From assembly GCA_021768085.1 (NCBI GenBank), contig JAETOJ010000009.1:25100-89099 (forward strand): DNA of 64,000 nucleotides, written 5' to 3'. Positions 41,256-49,601 of this stretch are shown piece after piece. This DNA is from Bacillota bacterium. GTDB taxonomy: Bacteria; Bacillota; Clostridia; Oscillospirales; Oscillospiraceae. Under the pieces are notes generated by a model. The model was not told where the DNA came from, did not search any database, and saw nothing but the letters and a program-made list of their open reading frames with translations. The position numbers were made by a program, and so were the translations under genes. Each line of letters begins with the position of its first letter. Within the stretch, counting starts at the first letter, position 1.

Positions 41256-42587
41256 TTAAGCGCCCCCCTTTCCGTTTTTCGGGTCTGTTGGTTCCTGTCC
41301 CTCCTCGCCCTCCGGCGTGTCCTGCTTGCCCTGGGAGGGCGGCTCCTGGGGCTTTTGCGGCGTCGGGTCCTCCGTCGTCTTTGTCCCGTTGCTTTCGAGC
41401 TGGTATTTGTCGGCGATCGCGGCGTTTACCATGTTCAACGTCTGGACGCGCCTCTTTCCCTCCTCGCCGCCGATCGGCGGGAATCCGAAAACCTCCAACA
41501 CTTGATCCAGTTCCAAAGCGCCGATATTTGTCAAAAACTGCGCCGCCTCGACCCGCTTGTCCAGGGTCTCAAACTGGATACGATCCATTTCACAAAGGAC
41601 CTCATTCCCGAAACTCTGTTCCCGCTCCGTAAAAATGGCATTTGTGAGCCCCTGGGCGAGTTGCATATAGAACGGGACGAGCTGGCCCCGATAAAAGGCG
41701 TCCATTTCCTCCGGCGTGGCCTTGTTCTGGACGATCGCCTCATTCATCCCGAAATAGTCGTAAATCTCCCGCCGAACAAATTCAAGTTGCCCGGTGGGGA
41801 TCGGGGTCTCCTTCTGCTGGATCGGTGTATATTTGTGTTTGCTGTCTGTGATAATCACGCCGGAGCCGTTGGCCTCCATGCTGAAATTATCCCGGACAAA
41901 GGCGTCCCGCCGAGACGCGAGGTCCTCTTGTTTCGTGACGGTCGGGGCCTCCAGAATACCCCGGATCACGGAGACAAGTTTCGCAAATTTACTCATGCCC
42001 TGGTTAAAGGCGTCTGCGGTCTCCAGGGCGGGGAGGAGGGGACGGTTGTCGTCCCCAAAAATATCGTTGTCCAGGTAGTGACGCCGGAGGTGTACGAGGT
42101 GCTCATAAGGGACGGTGTAGACGTTCCCCGTCGCAAAGGTGAGGCGGGCATACATACCGCCCATATCCTCCACAAGGTCCACCCGGGAGGCGTTGATCGG
42201 ATAGAGGGCCGTCAGCTTTCCCCCGTCAAACACGGGGAGGATAAAGGCGTTATTATACACGACGAATTGAGCGGCCACGCGATAATAAAAGGCGTAGGCG
42301 GTCATATATGGGTTTGGCCGCGTCTGGAGAATCCGCTCCAGGCCGTCGTGTACGGTCTCCCGCCGTCCCCCGGCCCGCCTGATGTGCCGGGGCTGAATCT
42401 TTGCCGCGTTCCGGGCCCATGCGTCCACGGCGGAGCGGACGGTCCCAATGTCCCACGCCCGCCCGTTGAACGGCGTAAAACTGGAGTCGTAGGAGGACAG
42501 GAGCCGAAACGCCGGGAGGTTGCTCCCGCTCGTGGAGTGCTTACCGAATATGCTCTCAAAAAGCCCTCTCAAATTCAAAAAAGCCAT
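41256..42587 (-). CDS. Portal protein (HK97-like)
   Basis: The product is 443 aa. Family motifs include AVDAWARNAAKIQPRHIRR near residue 55, VPYEHLVHLRRHYLDND and FVRREIYDYFGMNEAIVQN. It forms the dodecameric DNA channel. The start at 42587 gives the typical MAFLNLRGLFESIFG N-terminus. A Gln/Pro-rich C-terminus (PTPQKPQEPPSQGKQDTPEG) is disordered. Confidence 0.92.
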   Translation of the reverse strand: MAFLNLRGLFESIFGKHSTSGSNLPAFRLLSSYDSSFTPFNGRAWDIGTVRSAVDAWARNAAKIQPRHIRRAGGRRETVHDGLERILQTRPNPYMTAYAFYYRVAAQFVVYNNAFILPVFDGGKLTALYPINASRVDLVEDMGGMYARLTFATGNVYTVPYEHLVHLRRHYLDNDIFGDDNRPLLPALETADAFNQGMSKFAKLVSVIRGILEAPTVTKQEDLASRRDAFVRDNFSMEANGSGVIITDSKHKYTPIQQKETPIPTGQLEFVRREIYDYFGMNEAIVQNKATPEEMDAFYRGQLVPFYMQLAQGLTNAIFTEREQSFGNEVLCEMDRIQFETLDKRVEAAQFLTNIGALELDQVLEVFGFPPIGGEEGKRRVQTLNMVNAAIADKYQLESNGTKTTEDPTPQKPQEPPSQGKQDTPEGEEGQEPTDPKNGKGGA

Positions 42588-42591
42588 TGTT

Positions 42592-44244
42592 TCACCCCAC
42601 GTTATACATGAAATCTTCAAAATATTTGACGTAGATCACCCACGCATTGAGGAGGGAGACCGCGCCGTCGATCCGCCGCTTGTCCGTGATTTTCACGGGC
42701 TGAATATTGTTCAGTCCCGATTTTTTGACGGCGGTATTTGTCAGGCACCAAACAAGGATCGGGTTCCCGTTATAGTTGACCTGTTTCGCCTCCAGGGCGG
42801 CCCCCATTTCCCGCATAGGCTGGGACCATGTATAGGGGCCCTGTGCGACGGCCTCCATGTCAAAGCCGTTTGCCGTCATTTCGTCCACCCAATACCCGGC
42901 GAGGGCCCGGTCATAGCCGACCTTGATCGCGTCGATCTTCCACTCGTCCCGCATTTGACAAAACCACGCGGTCACGTCGGAATAGTTGACGCGGTTCCCC
43001 GGGCAGATGGTGAGGAGGCCGCGGTCCGCCCATTTCCGATATGGGGCCTCGTTGGTGTTCTTTTCCTCCAGGTGCTCCACCCGTTTCTCCGGGAGGAAAT
43101 ACTGTTGCAGGACGTAGACGATCGGGTCCCCGGGCTTTCGTATGAGTAGCGTCGCGCAAGTGAGGTCTGTCGTCGCGGAGAGGTCGCACCCGCCGAGGGC
43201 GTAGGTGTTATAAACGTCCTGGAGCTCAAAGCGGAGGTCGCTCTTGATCGCGTCATAGGATAGCCAGACGGCGGCGGATACCTCCCGGACGTTGAAGTCC
43301 TTGCAGAGGACGCCGGGGAGGTCCTCCGGCTTGATCTTTGCCCGCTGGACAAAGGCCGCGAGGGTCTTGTATTGCTTGATGGTTCCGAGGCCCGGATTAG
43401 CCTTTTGCCACTTCGTCGGATCGGTCCACTCGTCCCGGCTGTCCAGCTCGTAGAGGACCGGGAGGAAAGTCGGGTCCTCCTCGACGCCGTCCGCGATCTT
43501 GCAAGCGAGCTCATACATTTCGTCGAACACGCTCTCGCGGACCATGCCCGCCGTCGTAATCATAACGACGAGGGGCTGGCGGCGGCTGGAGGTGGATTGT
43601 TTCATAACCTCGTAGAGGTTCCGGTCCTTGATCGCGTGGAGTTCGTCAATAATGACGGCGTGAGAGTTGAGGCCGTCCAGGGTGTTAGAATCCGAGGCGA
43701 GGGCCTCGAAAATGGAGGCCGTGGCCGGAAAATACAGGTCGTTCCGCCTCTTTTTGAGTACGGCCCGGAGCTCCGGCGATTGCTTGACCATGTTAATAGC
43801 CTCGGTGAGGACCTTTTTCGCCTGGTCCTTTTTTGTGGCTACGCTATAAATCTCCGCCGCGCCCTCATAGTCTGCGATCAGCATATAAAGCGCGATCGCG
43901 GCGAGGAGGGTCGACTTGCCGTTTTTCCGGCCCACGAGGAACATAGTCTCCCGGTAGCGGCGGAATCCGGTCTCCTTCTCCAGGAATCCGAAAAGAGCTT
44001 GAATATACGCCTTTTGGAAAAGCTCCAGCACGAGCGGGGCCCCGATCACGCCCTGGGATTGCTTACAAAACCGCTCCGCGAATATGATCGGGCGCTCTCC
44101 GACCTCCTCGTCGAAATAATACGGGGAGTCTGGGTCCGGCTCCTGTATCTCCCGGGCGAGGCGCTTGTAAACGGCCCGGACGCGGCGGCTTGTGACGACC
44201 TTCCCGCTCTCGATCGCCTCCCAATAGGCGAGAATATAATTCAC
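42592..44244 (-). CDS. Terminase large subunit
   Basis: The product is 550 aa. The ATPase has Walker A LVGRKNGKSTLL and a Walker B in SHAVIIDELHAIKD. The nuclease domain carries LGGCDLSATTDLT and the late acidic residues in DAIKVGYDRALAGYW. It pumps and cuts phage DNA. The start overlaps the small-subunit stop (ATGA). Confidence 0.93.
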   Translation of the reverse strand: MNYILAYWEAIESGKVVTSRRVRAVYKRLAREIQEPDPDSPYYFDEEVGERPIIFAERFCKQSQGVIGAPLVLELFQKAYIQALFGFLEKETGFRRYRETMFLVGRKNGKSTLLAAIALYMLIADYEGAAEIYSVATKKDQAKKVLTEAINMVKQSPELRAVLKKRRNDLYFPATASIFEALASDSNTLDGLNSHAVIIDELHAIKDRNLYEVMKQSTSSRRQPLVVMITTAGMVRESVFDEMYELACKIADGVEEDPTFLPVLYELDSRDEWTDPTKWQKANPGLGTIKQYKTLAAFVQRAKIKPEDLPGVLCKDFNVREVSAAVWLSYDAIKSDLRFELQDVYNTYALGGCDLSATTDLTCATLLIRKPGDPIVYVLQQYFLPEKRVEHLEEKNTNEAPYRKWADRGLLTICPGNRVNYSDVTAWFCQMRDEWKIDAIKVGYDRALAGYWVDEMTANGFDMEAVAQGPYTWSQPMREMGAALEAKQVNYNGNPILVWCLTNTAVKKSGLNNIQPVKITDKRRIDGAVSLLNAWVIYVKYFEDFMYNVG

Positions 44245-44630
44245 TTTCTGCCCGCTCCCGGGGGCTTAGTTGCGAAATTCATAAGCTCCTCCCCGGCCTG
44301 TTTTTGGGTCTTTTCCGGGAGGAGGTCGAGGAGACTTTTCGATAGGGCAGTAAACGACTTGACGGTCGCGTTGTAGCTCTTGAGGGCCGGATTTTCCCGG
44401 CGGAGCTTTTGGGTCCCCTGGACAAAATCCTCGATCAAATCGCCGTTGTTTATCTCGTCCACAAGGCGCTCAAGTGTGACGGTGGAGACCGCGAATTGCT
44501 CGATCAAGCTGTCGGCAAACTGCTTTTTTTCGGCGGGCAATTCTCGGAAAAGTTTAGCGATTTTCCGTTTTTTTGTGGCGATTTTATCGGCGATCGGCAG
44601 GTCCTCATAGGAAATTTTTGGTTTTGCCAT
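44241..44630 (-). CDS. Terminase small subunit (P27-like)
   Basis: The product is 129 aa. ELPAEKKQFADSLIEQFAVSTVTLERLVDEI and a late SFTALSKSLLDLLPEKTQ are typical of small subunits next to HK97-type large terminases. It binds the packaging site. Confidence 0.8.
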   Translation of the reverse strand: MAKPKISYEDLPIADKIATKKRKIAKLFRELPAEKKQFADSLIEQFAVSTVTLERLVDEINNGDLIEDFVQGTQKLRRENPALKSYNATVKSFTALSKSLLDLLPEKTQKQAGEELMNFATKPPGAGRK

Positions 44631-44935
44631 TAGATGTATAGACCTCCTCTCCGGCGAGCTGTTACCCCCCCTTATGTGTGCGCCCGGGGGGTTCTAAACC
44701 TGGATGGGACGCAGTTCGGAAGGGCCCACCCCGGGGGGCCGATGTGGGGGGGAGGGCGTGAGCGCCGAGGACTCGCCGCGTCTCCGCGCTTTCGCTTTCC
44801 CGCTCGACCGCCGCCGAGGCGCTGGCCCCGCGTGGCCGGACGGGCGGACGGGCCGGGGACGGGATGGGTGGGCGTTTCCTGCTTGGCTCGCTTTCTCCTG
44901 TGGTTTATTTTCCCTTGCGTTGTGATCTGCTTTTG
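44631..44935. other. GC-rich gap between HNH and terminase genes (candidate packaging site)
   Basis: No credible gene is present. The stretch contains a C7 run, short direct GGGG/CCCC blocks and CGG-rich sequence. In HK97-type cos phages with an HNH gene before the small terminase, the cos site is in or near this gap; that is inference. Confidence 0.45.
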
Positions 44936-45307
44936 CTATGACAGAAACTCACGCTTGACAACATTTCCCTCGTCGTCGAACGTGAGCCCGCTGTCTGTTG
45001 CCAGCTCCCCGGCGTGGGCGAGGGCGTGACAGTTCCGGCAAAGCAATTCAAGATTGCCCTCGCCGAGTGCGATCTCTGGATTGCTGATATTCTGCGGCGT
45101 GAGGTGTTCCTTGTGGTGAACGATCTCCCCGAGCGCCCCGCACCTCACGCATAGGCCCGTGTCCCGGTTAAAGACATAGGCCCGAGCCCGCCGCCACTCT
45201 TTCGAGAGATAGAACGCTTTCGCAAAGTCCCGCACCGCCGCCGCCCTCCTGTCCCTACCTGGAGCCGAGGGCCGGGTCCCCGATCTCCGGCGCGTGTCCC
45301 GCTCCAT
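44936..45307 (-). CDS. HNH endonuclease
   Basis: The product is 123 aa from the ATG at 45307. It has the ordered HNH elements FNRDTGLCVRCGALGEIVHHKEHLTPQN and LELLCRNCHALAH, with two CxxC zinc pairs and the catalytic HH. Such proteins sit upstream of terminase in many siphophages and assist cos cleavage and head packaging. Confidence 0.9.
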   Translation of the reverse strand: MERDTRRRSGTRPSAPGRDRRAAAVRDFAKAFYLSKEWRRARAYVFNRDTGLCVRCGALGEIVHHKEHLTPQNISNPEIALGEGNLELLCRNCHALAHAGELATDSGLTFDDEGNVVKREFLS

Positions 45308-45382
45308 GCGGCTATATGTCCACAAAGTAATTAAACCACGGCCACGGGCGACCGTGTCCCCGTTCGGGGACGCTCTGAAAAT

Positions 45383-45610
45383 TTATTTTCCCCGGCCACA
45401 AAGGCGGTCGAGTGAGACCTCGAAAAAGTCGGCCAGCGCCTCGGCGTCCGTGAGTGTGGGGACGCGCTCCCCCCGCTCGTACCTGGAGAGGGCGCTCTTG
45501 CTTATCCCGCATAGCTCGGCCAGGACGCGGCGGCTTATCCGGCGGCGCTCCCGGAGCTTTCGGAGTTGTTTCGGAAATTCACTCTTTGCCACGCGGCCCA
45601 CCTCCTCCAT
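45383..45610 (-). CDS. XRE-family helix-turn-helix protein
   Basis: The product is 75 aa with the XRE pattern LRKLRERRRISRRVLAELCGISKSALSRYERGERVPTL. It lies before the HNH gene and may control the late operon. A C11 run sits directly upstream of the start (45626-45636). Confidence 0.8.
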   Translation of the reverse strand: MEEVGRVAKSEFPKQLRKLRERRRISRRVLAELCGISKSALSRYERGERVPTLTDAEALADFFEVSLDRLCGRGK

Positions 45611-45658
45611 GGTTGCGATCAGTTACCCCCCCCCCCGCCGAGGGGCGTCCCTGGGCGA

Positions 45659-46063
45659 TCATACGGTTTTGTCTCCGTGTCTGTACTCCCGCCCGAGGTT
45701 ATACTTGTGTTTTGCCATGACGACGGCGTCCACGTCCACGCCGAGGGCGGCCATGAGGTCCAGAGTGCGGAGGATCACGTCGGCCAGCTCGACGGCGATC
45801 CCCTCCGGCTTACAAGGGCCGTCTATCCCCTCGCCCTCCCCGGGGCGGCCCACCCTATCGCAAATGCCGGAAAACTTACAGTCCTCCGCCGCGAGGGCGC
45901 ACGTCCCGTAAATGAGCGGGTTTCCCTCCCGGTATTCCTCCAGGGCCTCGGATAGCTCGGCATGGATCAGGCAAAGCGCCTCCGGGAGCGTGGGCGGCTT
46001 TTCCCACCACCCATGAGCGACGGCGTTTTCGTGGACCTCTTTCGCTAACTCGTTGATGTTCAT
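45659..46063 (-). CDS. MazG-like nucleotide pyrophosphohydrolase
   Basis: The product is 134 aa. Motifs LIHAELSEALEEYREG and AVELADVILRTLDLMAALG give the EExxE and ExxD metal-binding pattern of the MazG-like all-alpha NTP pyrophosphatase superfamily. It likely clears non-canonical nucleotides or ppGpp-like alarmones during infection. An 18-residue Cys-containing insertion separates the two motifs. Confidence 0.85.
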   Translation of the reverse strand: MNINELAKEVHENAVAHGWWEKPPTLPEALCLIHAELSEALEEYREGNPLIYGTCALAAEDCKFSGICDRVGRPGEGEGIDGPCKPEGIAVELADVILRTLDLMAALGVDVDAVVMAKHKYNLGREYRHGDKTV

Positions 46064-46135
46064 TTTTGGCGATCTCCTTCCTGTTGTGGTTTGGGTTCAA
46101 AACTTTACACATTTACAAGGCCGAGGATCGCGGGA

Positions 46136-46885
46136 CTATTCCCGCCTCTTTTTGGGCCGCTTTCTCGGCGGCGGCTTGAGGACATACTTATAATATAGGT
46201 ATCCGTATTTCGTCGCCGTGGCCTCTACGAAAATATAGCCTTTTGGTGGCCGCGGCGGCTTGTCCTCTGTATAGTTGCGCTTGACGGTGGTCGGTTCCTC
46301 ATAGTCCGGCTTTTTTAGGGTTTTCCGGGAGCCCTTCCACCTGTGGCCGCCGACCTCCGGCGTCCAGTGATTAAATAAGTAGTTGGCGAGGCCCGTATAG
46401 TCCCGCCCCCGGTCCACGCCGTTGTAATAGTTATGTTCCCGGAGGTTTTCGATCCGTAGGACGGAGCCCGAGGTCCATTGTTTGCGGATCAGGTCCTCCG
46501 GGACGCCCTCGCTTATCATGTGGAAGTGTATCCGGTGAGTGTTTTTGCCCCTGCCCATATAAAGCATGATTTTAGCGCCTGGGGCGTGGTACATGAGGCG
46601 ATTATAGAAGTTGTCCCGGACCCTCCTCGCCTCCCGGAAGGTGTGGACCTCGTGGTCGTCGTCCATTGTCAAAGTGCTATATAATGATGTAGGCCCGAAA
46701 TTGTTATTGACGATCCGGGCGTGTTTCCGGCGGGAAATCCCGAGCTTGTGGGCGGCCCGCTCCTCCTCTGTCTTGAAACGTGGTCGCGGCTCCGCCTTGT
46801 CCAGGTTCTTTAATCTGTCCGGGACGGTGAAAACCACTTGCTCGCATACGGCCCCCGAGAAAATTCGCCTTTTGACTCTTTGCAT
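46136..46885 (-). CDS. HUH-type rolling-circle replication initiator
   Basis: The product is 249 aa. The HUH motif is in NTHRIHFHMISEG and the nicking-Tyr region in RDYTGLANYLFNHW, the order of Rep proteins that nick one strand and stay attached by a phosphotyrosine. Lys/Arg-rich ends surround the core. It is the only recognisable replication protein of this phage; no helicase, primase or polymerase is present. The start at 46885 is the first ATG of the frame. A candidate counter-transcribed RNA lies in its leader. Confidence 0.8.
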   Translation of the reverse strand: MQRVKRRIFSGAVCEQVVFTVPDRLKNLDKAEPRPRFKTEEERAAHKLGISRRKHARIVNNNFGPTSLYSTLTMDDDHEVHTFREARRVRDNFYNRLMYHAPGAKIMLYMGRGKNTHRIHFHMISEGVPEDLIRKQWTSGSVLRIENLREHNYYNGVDRGRDYTGLANYLFNHWTPEVGGHRWKGSRKTLKKPDYEEPTTVKRNYTEDKPPRPPKGYIFVEATATKYGYLYYKYVLKPPPRKRPKKRRE

Positions 46886-46920
46886 ATCAAAAACCGCCTT
46901 TTTCTTTTGGCCTGTGGCCC

Positions 46921-46949
46921 TTGCTTTTTCTCCCCGGAGGTGTTAATAT
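46921..46949 (+). promoter_or_regulatory. Promoter of the candidate small RNA
   Basis: TTGCTT (46921-46926) and TAATAT (46944-46949) are 17 bp apart on the strand opposite to the phage operon. A second hexamer, TATAAT, overlaps it (46947-46952). Confidence 0.55.
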
Positions 46950-46955
46950 AATAGC

Positions 46956-47025
46956 GGTATAGCAATCAGCCCTCCGGGCGGTTGCGCCCCGGACGCTCTC
47001 GTCAAGCGTCCGGGGCTCTTTTTTT
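46956..47025 (+). ncRNA. Candidate 70-nt antisense regulatory RNA in the rep leader
   Basis: A plus-strand promoter points into 70 bases ending in a perfect 12-bp hairpin (GCCCCGGACGCT / AGCGTCCGGGGC; 46986-46997 with 47005-47016) followed by TCTTTTTTT, a canonical intrinsic terminator. The predicted 5' end is GGTATAGCAATC. Its exact complement, GATTGCTATACC, forms the stretch between the ribosome site and the start codon of the genes starting at 54423 and 53224. The RNA is also antisense to the leader of the rep gene. There is no open frame. It is predicted only from sequence. Confidence 0.55.
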
Positions 47026-47224
47026 ATGCTCTGGAAATGTAGGCTTTCGCCGTGTGGTCTTTCCCCTGGGCGAGGTCGACGCCGATCACATAGCCCCTGG
47101 CCCGCTCGGGTGGCGTGGCTCTGGCCGTCTCCACGGTCTCCGGGCGGCGGTCCATACACTCGCACCGCTCGCCGTGGTCCAGGTGTGCCCCGCACATATG
47201 GCAGATTTTATATTGTGCCCCCAT
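47024..47224 (-). CDS. Small zinc-ribbon protein
   Basis: The product is 66 aa with ICHMCGAHLDHGERCEC, four Cys arranged as one zinc ribbon, then a basic/hydrophobic end. No function is known. It belongs to a run of tiny overlapping early genes. Confidence 0.6.
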   Translation of the reverse strand: MGAQYKICHMCGAHLDHGERCECMDRRPETVETARATPPERARGYVIGVDLAQGKDHTAKAYISRA

Positions 47225-47375
47225 TTTTCGGCGCTCCTTTCTTTTTTCTTTCGTCGTTCAATTTCCAGGTACGCGGACAGTCTTTGCGGTCTAAAACGTG
47301 TAGATCACACATTTTTATACCGTGGTCTCGCATACAATAAAAAACGCACCCTTCGCATTTGTCTGCTGTGCTCAT
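47208..47375 (-). CDS. Small Cys-rich phage protein
   Basis: The product is 55 aa from the ATG at 47375, which overlaps the previous stop (ATGA). Cys residues in CEGCVFYC, MCDL and KDCP could bind one zinc. No family was recognised. Confidence 0.55.
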   Translation of the reverse strand: MSTADKCEGCVFYCMRDHGIKMCDLHVLDRKDCPRTWKLNDERKKKGAPKNGGTI

Positions 47376-47605
47376 TTTTCCTTTTCCCTCCATAACTCCC
47401 GGAGCTCCGCGATCCAGTCAAGGAGAGTCCGTTTCCCGGCGTAGTAGATAAACGGGATCAGGAGGAGGAGATACTCCCCGCCGCGGGCGGTATATCCCCG
47501 CTCGATCAGGGCGGCCCGCTGTCCCCATGCAAAGGCGGCGGCAGTTTCCAGGAGGACGGCGGCCAGCTCGACCGCCGCCGCGGCCCGGTTCTTTCCCTTT
47601 TTCAC
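47372..47605 (-). CDS. Small membrane protein of unknown function
   Basis: The product is 77 aa from GTG (47605), overlapping the previous stop. A hydrophobic stretch (AAVELAAVLLETAAAFAWG) and a second (YLLLLIPFIYYAG) suggest two membrane helices. Confidence 0.5.
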   Translation of the reverse strand: MKKGKNRAAAAVELAAVLLETAAAFAWGQRAALIERGYTARGGEYLLLLIPFIYYAGKRTLLDWIAELRELWREKEK

Positions 47606-47856
47606 GGCTCCGCCTCCTCCGGCACATACCGCCGTAACCACATTTTCCGGCATTTTTTACAAGCTATTTCCGGTCTACGGAGAATTTCTCCGCTTTCGAT
47701 CCCTGTCTCATAATAGCCCGTATCCTGGGCGTGTCTTTTGCAAAGTGAGGTATTTTCAATGAAACAATGGTATTTTGCCATTTTGGGTATGTAGGCGTTT
47801 GCGCTTGCGCCCGTTTCGCTCATTACCGGGAGTTGCCAAACCTGGAGATCGTTCAC
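47602..47856 (-). CDS. Small phage protein with a C-terminal CxxC
   Basis: The product is 84 aa from GTG (47856), which overlaps the upstream stop (GTGA). It contains ENTSLCKRHAQDTGYY and IACKKCRKMWLRRY, so two Cys pairs may bind zinc. The function is unknown. Confidence 0.55.
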   Translation of the reverse strand: MNDLQVWQLPVMSETGASANAYIPKMAKYHCFIENTSLCKRHAQDTGYYETGIESGEILRRPEIACKKCRKMWLRRYVPEEAEP

Positions 47857-48035
47857 GTCTCCACCTCCCCGAGCTTTTCAAAGGTGCAAGCGCGGGCGAT
47901 CGGTGTCCATGGAGTGCGCCACAATTTCGCGGCGGCGATCATAGCCTCATAGCGGGAGGCCCCGAGGACCTCAACCGCCACAAAGTCAGAGCCCGGAGGA
48001 GGTGAGACCCTCCAGCGATAGACCCGGCGGCTCAC
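47853..48035 (-). CDS. Small phage protein of unknown function
   Basis: The product is 60 aa from GTG (48035), with a GTGA overlap. The composition (VYRWRVSPPPGSDFVAVEVLGASRYEAM) suggests a small beta-alpha fold. No family was recognised. Confidence 0.5.
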   Translation of the reverse strand: MSRRVYRWRVSPPPGSDFVAVEVLGASRYEAMIAAAKLWRTPWTPIARACTFEKLGEVET

Positions 48036-48223
48036 TGTTCCACCTCCTGGACGACCTCGCACATATTGTCCTCAATGGCGAAATAGTTCCCGGCATGATG
48101 AATCCAGTAAACTATTGTCCCGTCCTCATTTTCGGACTTGCCTTGTACCGCAAACACTTTCCCGACGTCCACGAGCGGGATCGACGATTGCTTTGTTATC
48201 TTTATTTGCAACGATTTTTTCAA
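48032..48223 (-). CDS. Small phage protein of unknown function
   Basis: The product is 63 aa, ATGA-coupled to the methyltransferase gene. It is predicted to be beta-rich (GTIVYWIHHAGNYFAIEDN). No family was recognised. Confidence 0.5.
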   Translation of the reverse strand: MKKSLQIKITKQSSIPLVDVGKVFAVQGKSENEDGTIVYWIHHAGNYFAIEDNMCEVVQEVEQ

Positions 48224-48704
48224 TTGTTTTCCTCCTCTCTGGCCTCTGGCCCTCTAAAAATTACGACCATGCTCGGAAACGGGGCCGCGTCTCCCGTCTG
48301 TCCGTTTACCCGGAAACGGAGACGGCCCTTGATAAAGCGAATTTCCGCCTTGTGGTATATGTACTTATGAAAAGCGAGCGTATCTGTCCGGGCCGGAATA
48401 AGCATAACCACCACGGCCCCGGGCCTCTGGCCCTCCTCGGCGGCTTTCTTGATCCACGCCTCCTGTCCTGGGCTGTTCTTCGTCCGCCGCGAATACGGCG
48501 GGTTACAGAAAACAGCACCCCCCCCGGAGCGTTCCACGCCTTGGAGAGACCGTCGTCCTCTGGCGTGAAGTAGGCCGCACATTTCGCGGTCTCCGGCAGG
48601 GCGCAAGCGTCAAGTGTAAAGTGAAATTCCTCGTTTAGTTCCGCGAAAAAATCGGGAGGTGTTTCCCAATCGTCGCGGCTTGAGGAAAAAAGAGCGTTAT
48701 TCAT
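48220..48704 (-). pseudogene. Phage N6-adenine DNA methyltransferase, frameshifted in a G8 tract
   Basis: The N-terminal half (MNNALFSSSRDDWETPPDFF, FTLDACALPETAKC) and the C-terminal half (VFCNPPYSRRTK, VVVMLIPARTDT) of a Dam-type phage methyltransferase lie in different frames. The frames meet at the run of eight C (plus strand) at 48518-48525. One extra G on the coding strand, or a -1 slip, restores AWNAPGG...AVFCNPPY. The NPPY catalytic motif is in the second part. The gene may be phase-variable, slippage-expressed, broken or affected by a homopolymer sequencing error. Confidence 0.8.
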
Positions 48705-48714
48705 TGTCCCCTCC

Positions 48715-49601
48715 TTACCCCCGCCGCGGGTCGTAGTCCTCAAAGTGCGGACACGACCGGAATATTATCCTGTTATTCGTCCACCTCTGGAGGAGCCTCG
48801 TCTCCCGCGGGGCTGTTTCTTTTTCGTAAACCATGACATAAGGGTCATAGCCGAGATCGCGCAGGGTATAGACCCGATAAAGGTCTTGTTCGTGGCTGGA
48901 GTTGTAGTTTGTGAGTACATACACGCCGAGGCGTCTATAATCCGTGAGGCCGCTTTTCTTCTTGAAATCCTCAAATTGTGGCCTCAAGTCCTGCTCCGGG
49001 TTGTCCCATGCGAAATGAATCCGTTTTATTTTAATTGAGGCCACGAGGCTTTCCAGCCCTCCGATCAGACGAATGTCAAGCCCCTGGGTGAAGTCCACCC
49101 ACGCGCCGGAGTCGGCGAGCTCCTGGAGGAGACGTTCCCGCTCCTTGCAAGCTAAAATATTGGGATCGAGGAGCTTAATTTCCCGCTGTCCATTCCAAAA
49201 CTCGGATAGATCGGCGACTTGCCGGGAGATCGTCCCCTCCTTTTTCCTACAATGCAGAATCCGCATTGACGGGGACAGCCCCGCGTCAGAAATCCATAGG
49301 CCCGCCCCGCCTCTGGATATAGGCCATAGTCCGGGAATGTGTGCTCGATCTCCTCCGGGAGGGGCGGGCCGCCGTCTGGATAGAAATAGCCCGTCCCGCC
49401 CCGCTCGATCTCGTCGGCGTATATAACGGAATCAATATCCGCCGAGCCCGGAAAAACCTTGCTCATATAGACCTTGTCGTAATGGTTCATAGGAAACCAC
49501 GCCTCGACCTCGTCGCCCCGGGCCTTGTGGTATGCTGATATTTTCATGAGCGGGAGGGAGGGCCAGTTGTGCCCGTCGACGTCGATCAATCCTATTTTCA
49601 C
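48715..49601 (-). pseudogene. Radical SAM protein, frameshifted in an A5 tract
   Basis: The start is GTG at 49601, overlapping the Dam stop. The first part (VKIGLIDVDGHNWPSLPLMK, then RGCPRQCGFCIVGK with the CxxxCxxC iron-sulfur motif) runs into the wrong frame. The second part (KEGTISRQVADLSEFW, then VDFTQGLDIRLIGG) continues in the -1 frame. The junction is the run of five T (plus strand) at 49241-49245 (AAAAAGG on the coding strand). The family makes a 5'-deoxyadenosyl radical; the substrate is unknown. It could be a mutation, a sequencing error or programmed slippage on A-AAA-AAG-like sequence. Confidence 0.75.

Noticed and set aside
44704..44925. Plus-strand frame in the gap before the terminase genes
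   Set aside because: It has low-complexity Arg/Gly/Pro composition, no ribosome site and opposite orientation to the operon.
46887..47195. Open frame overlapping the rep leader as a gene
   Set aside because: It is out of frame with the zinc-ribbon gene it overlaps, has arginine-rich shadow composition and no ribosome site.
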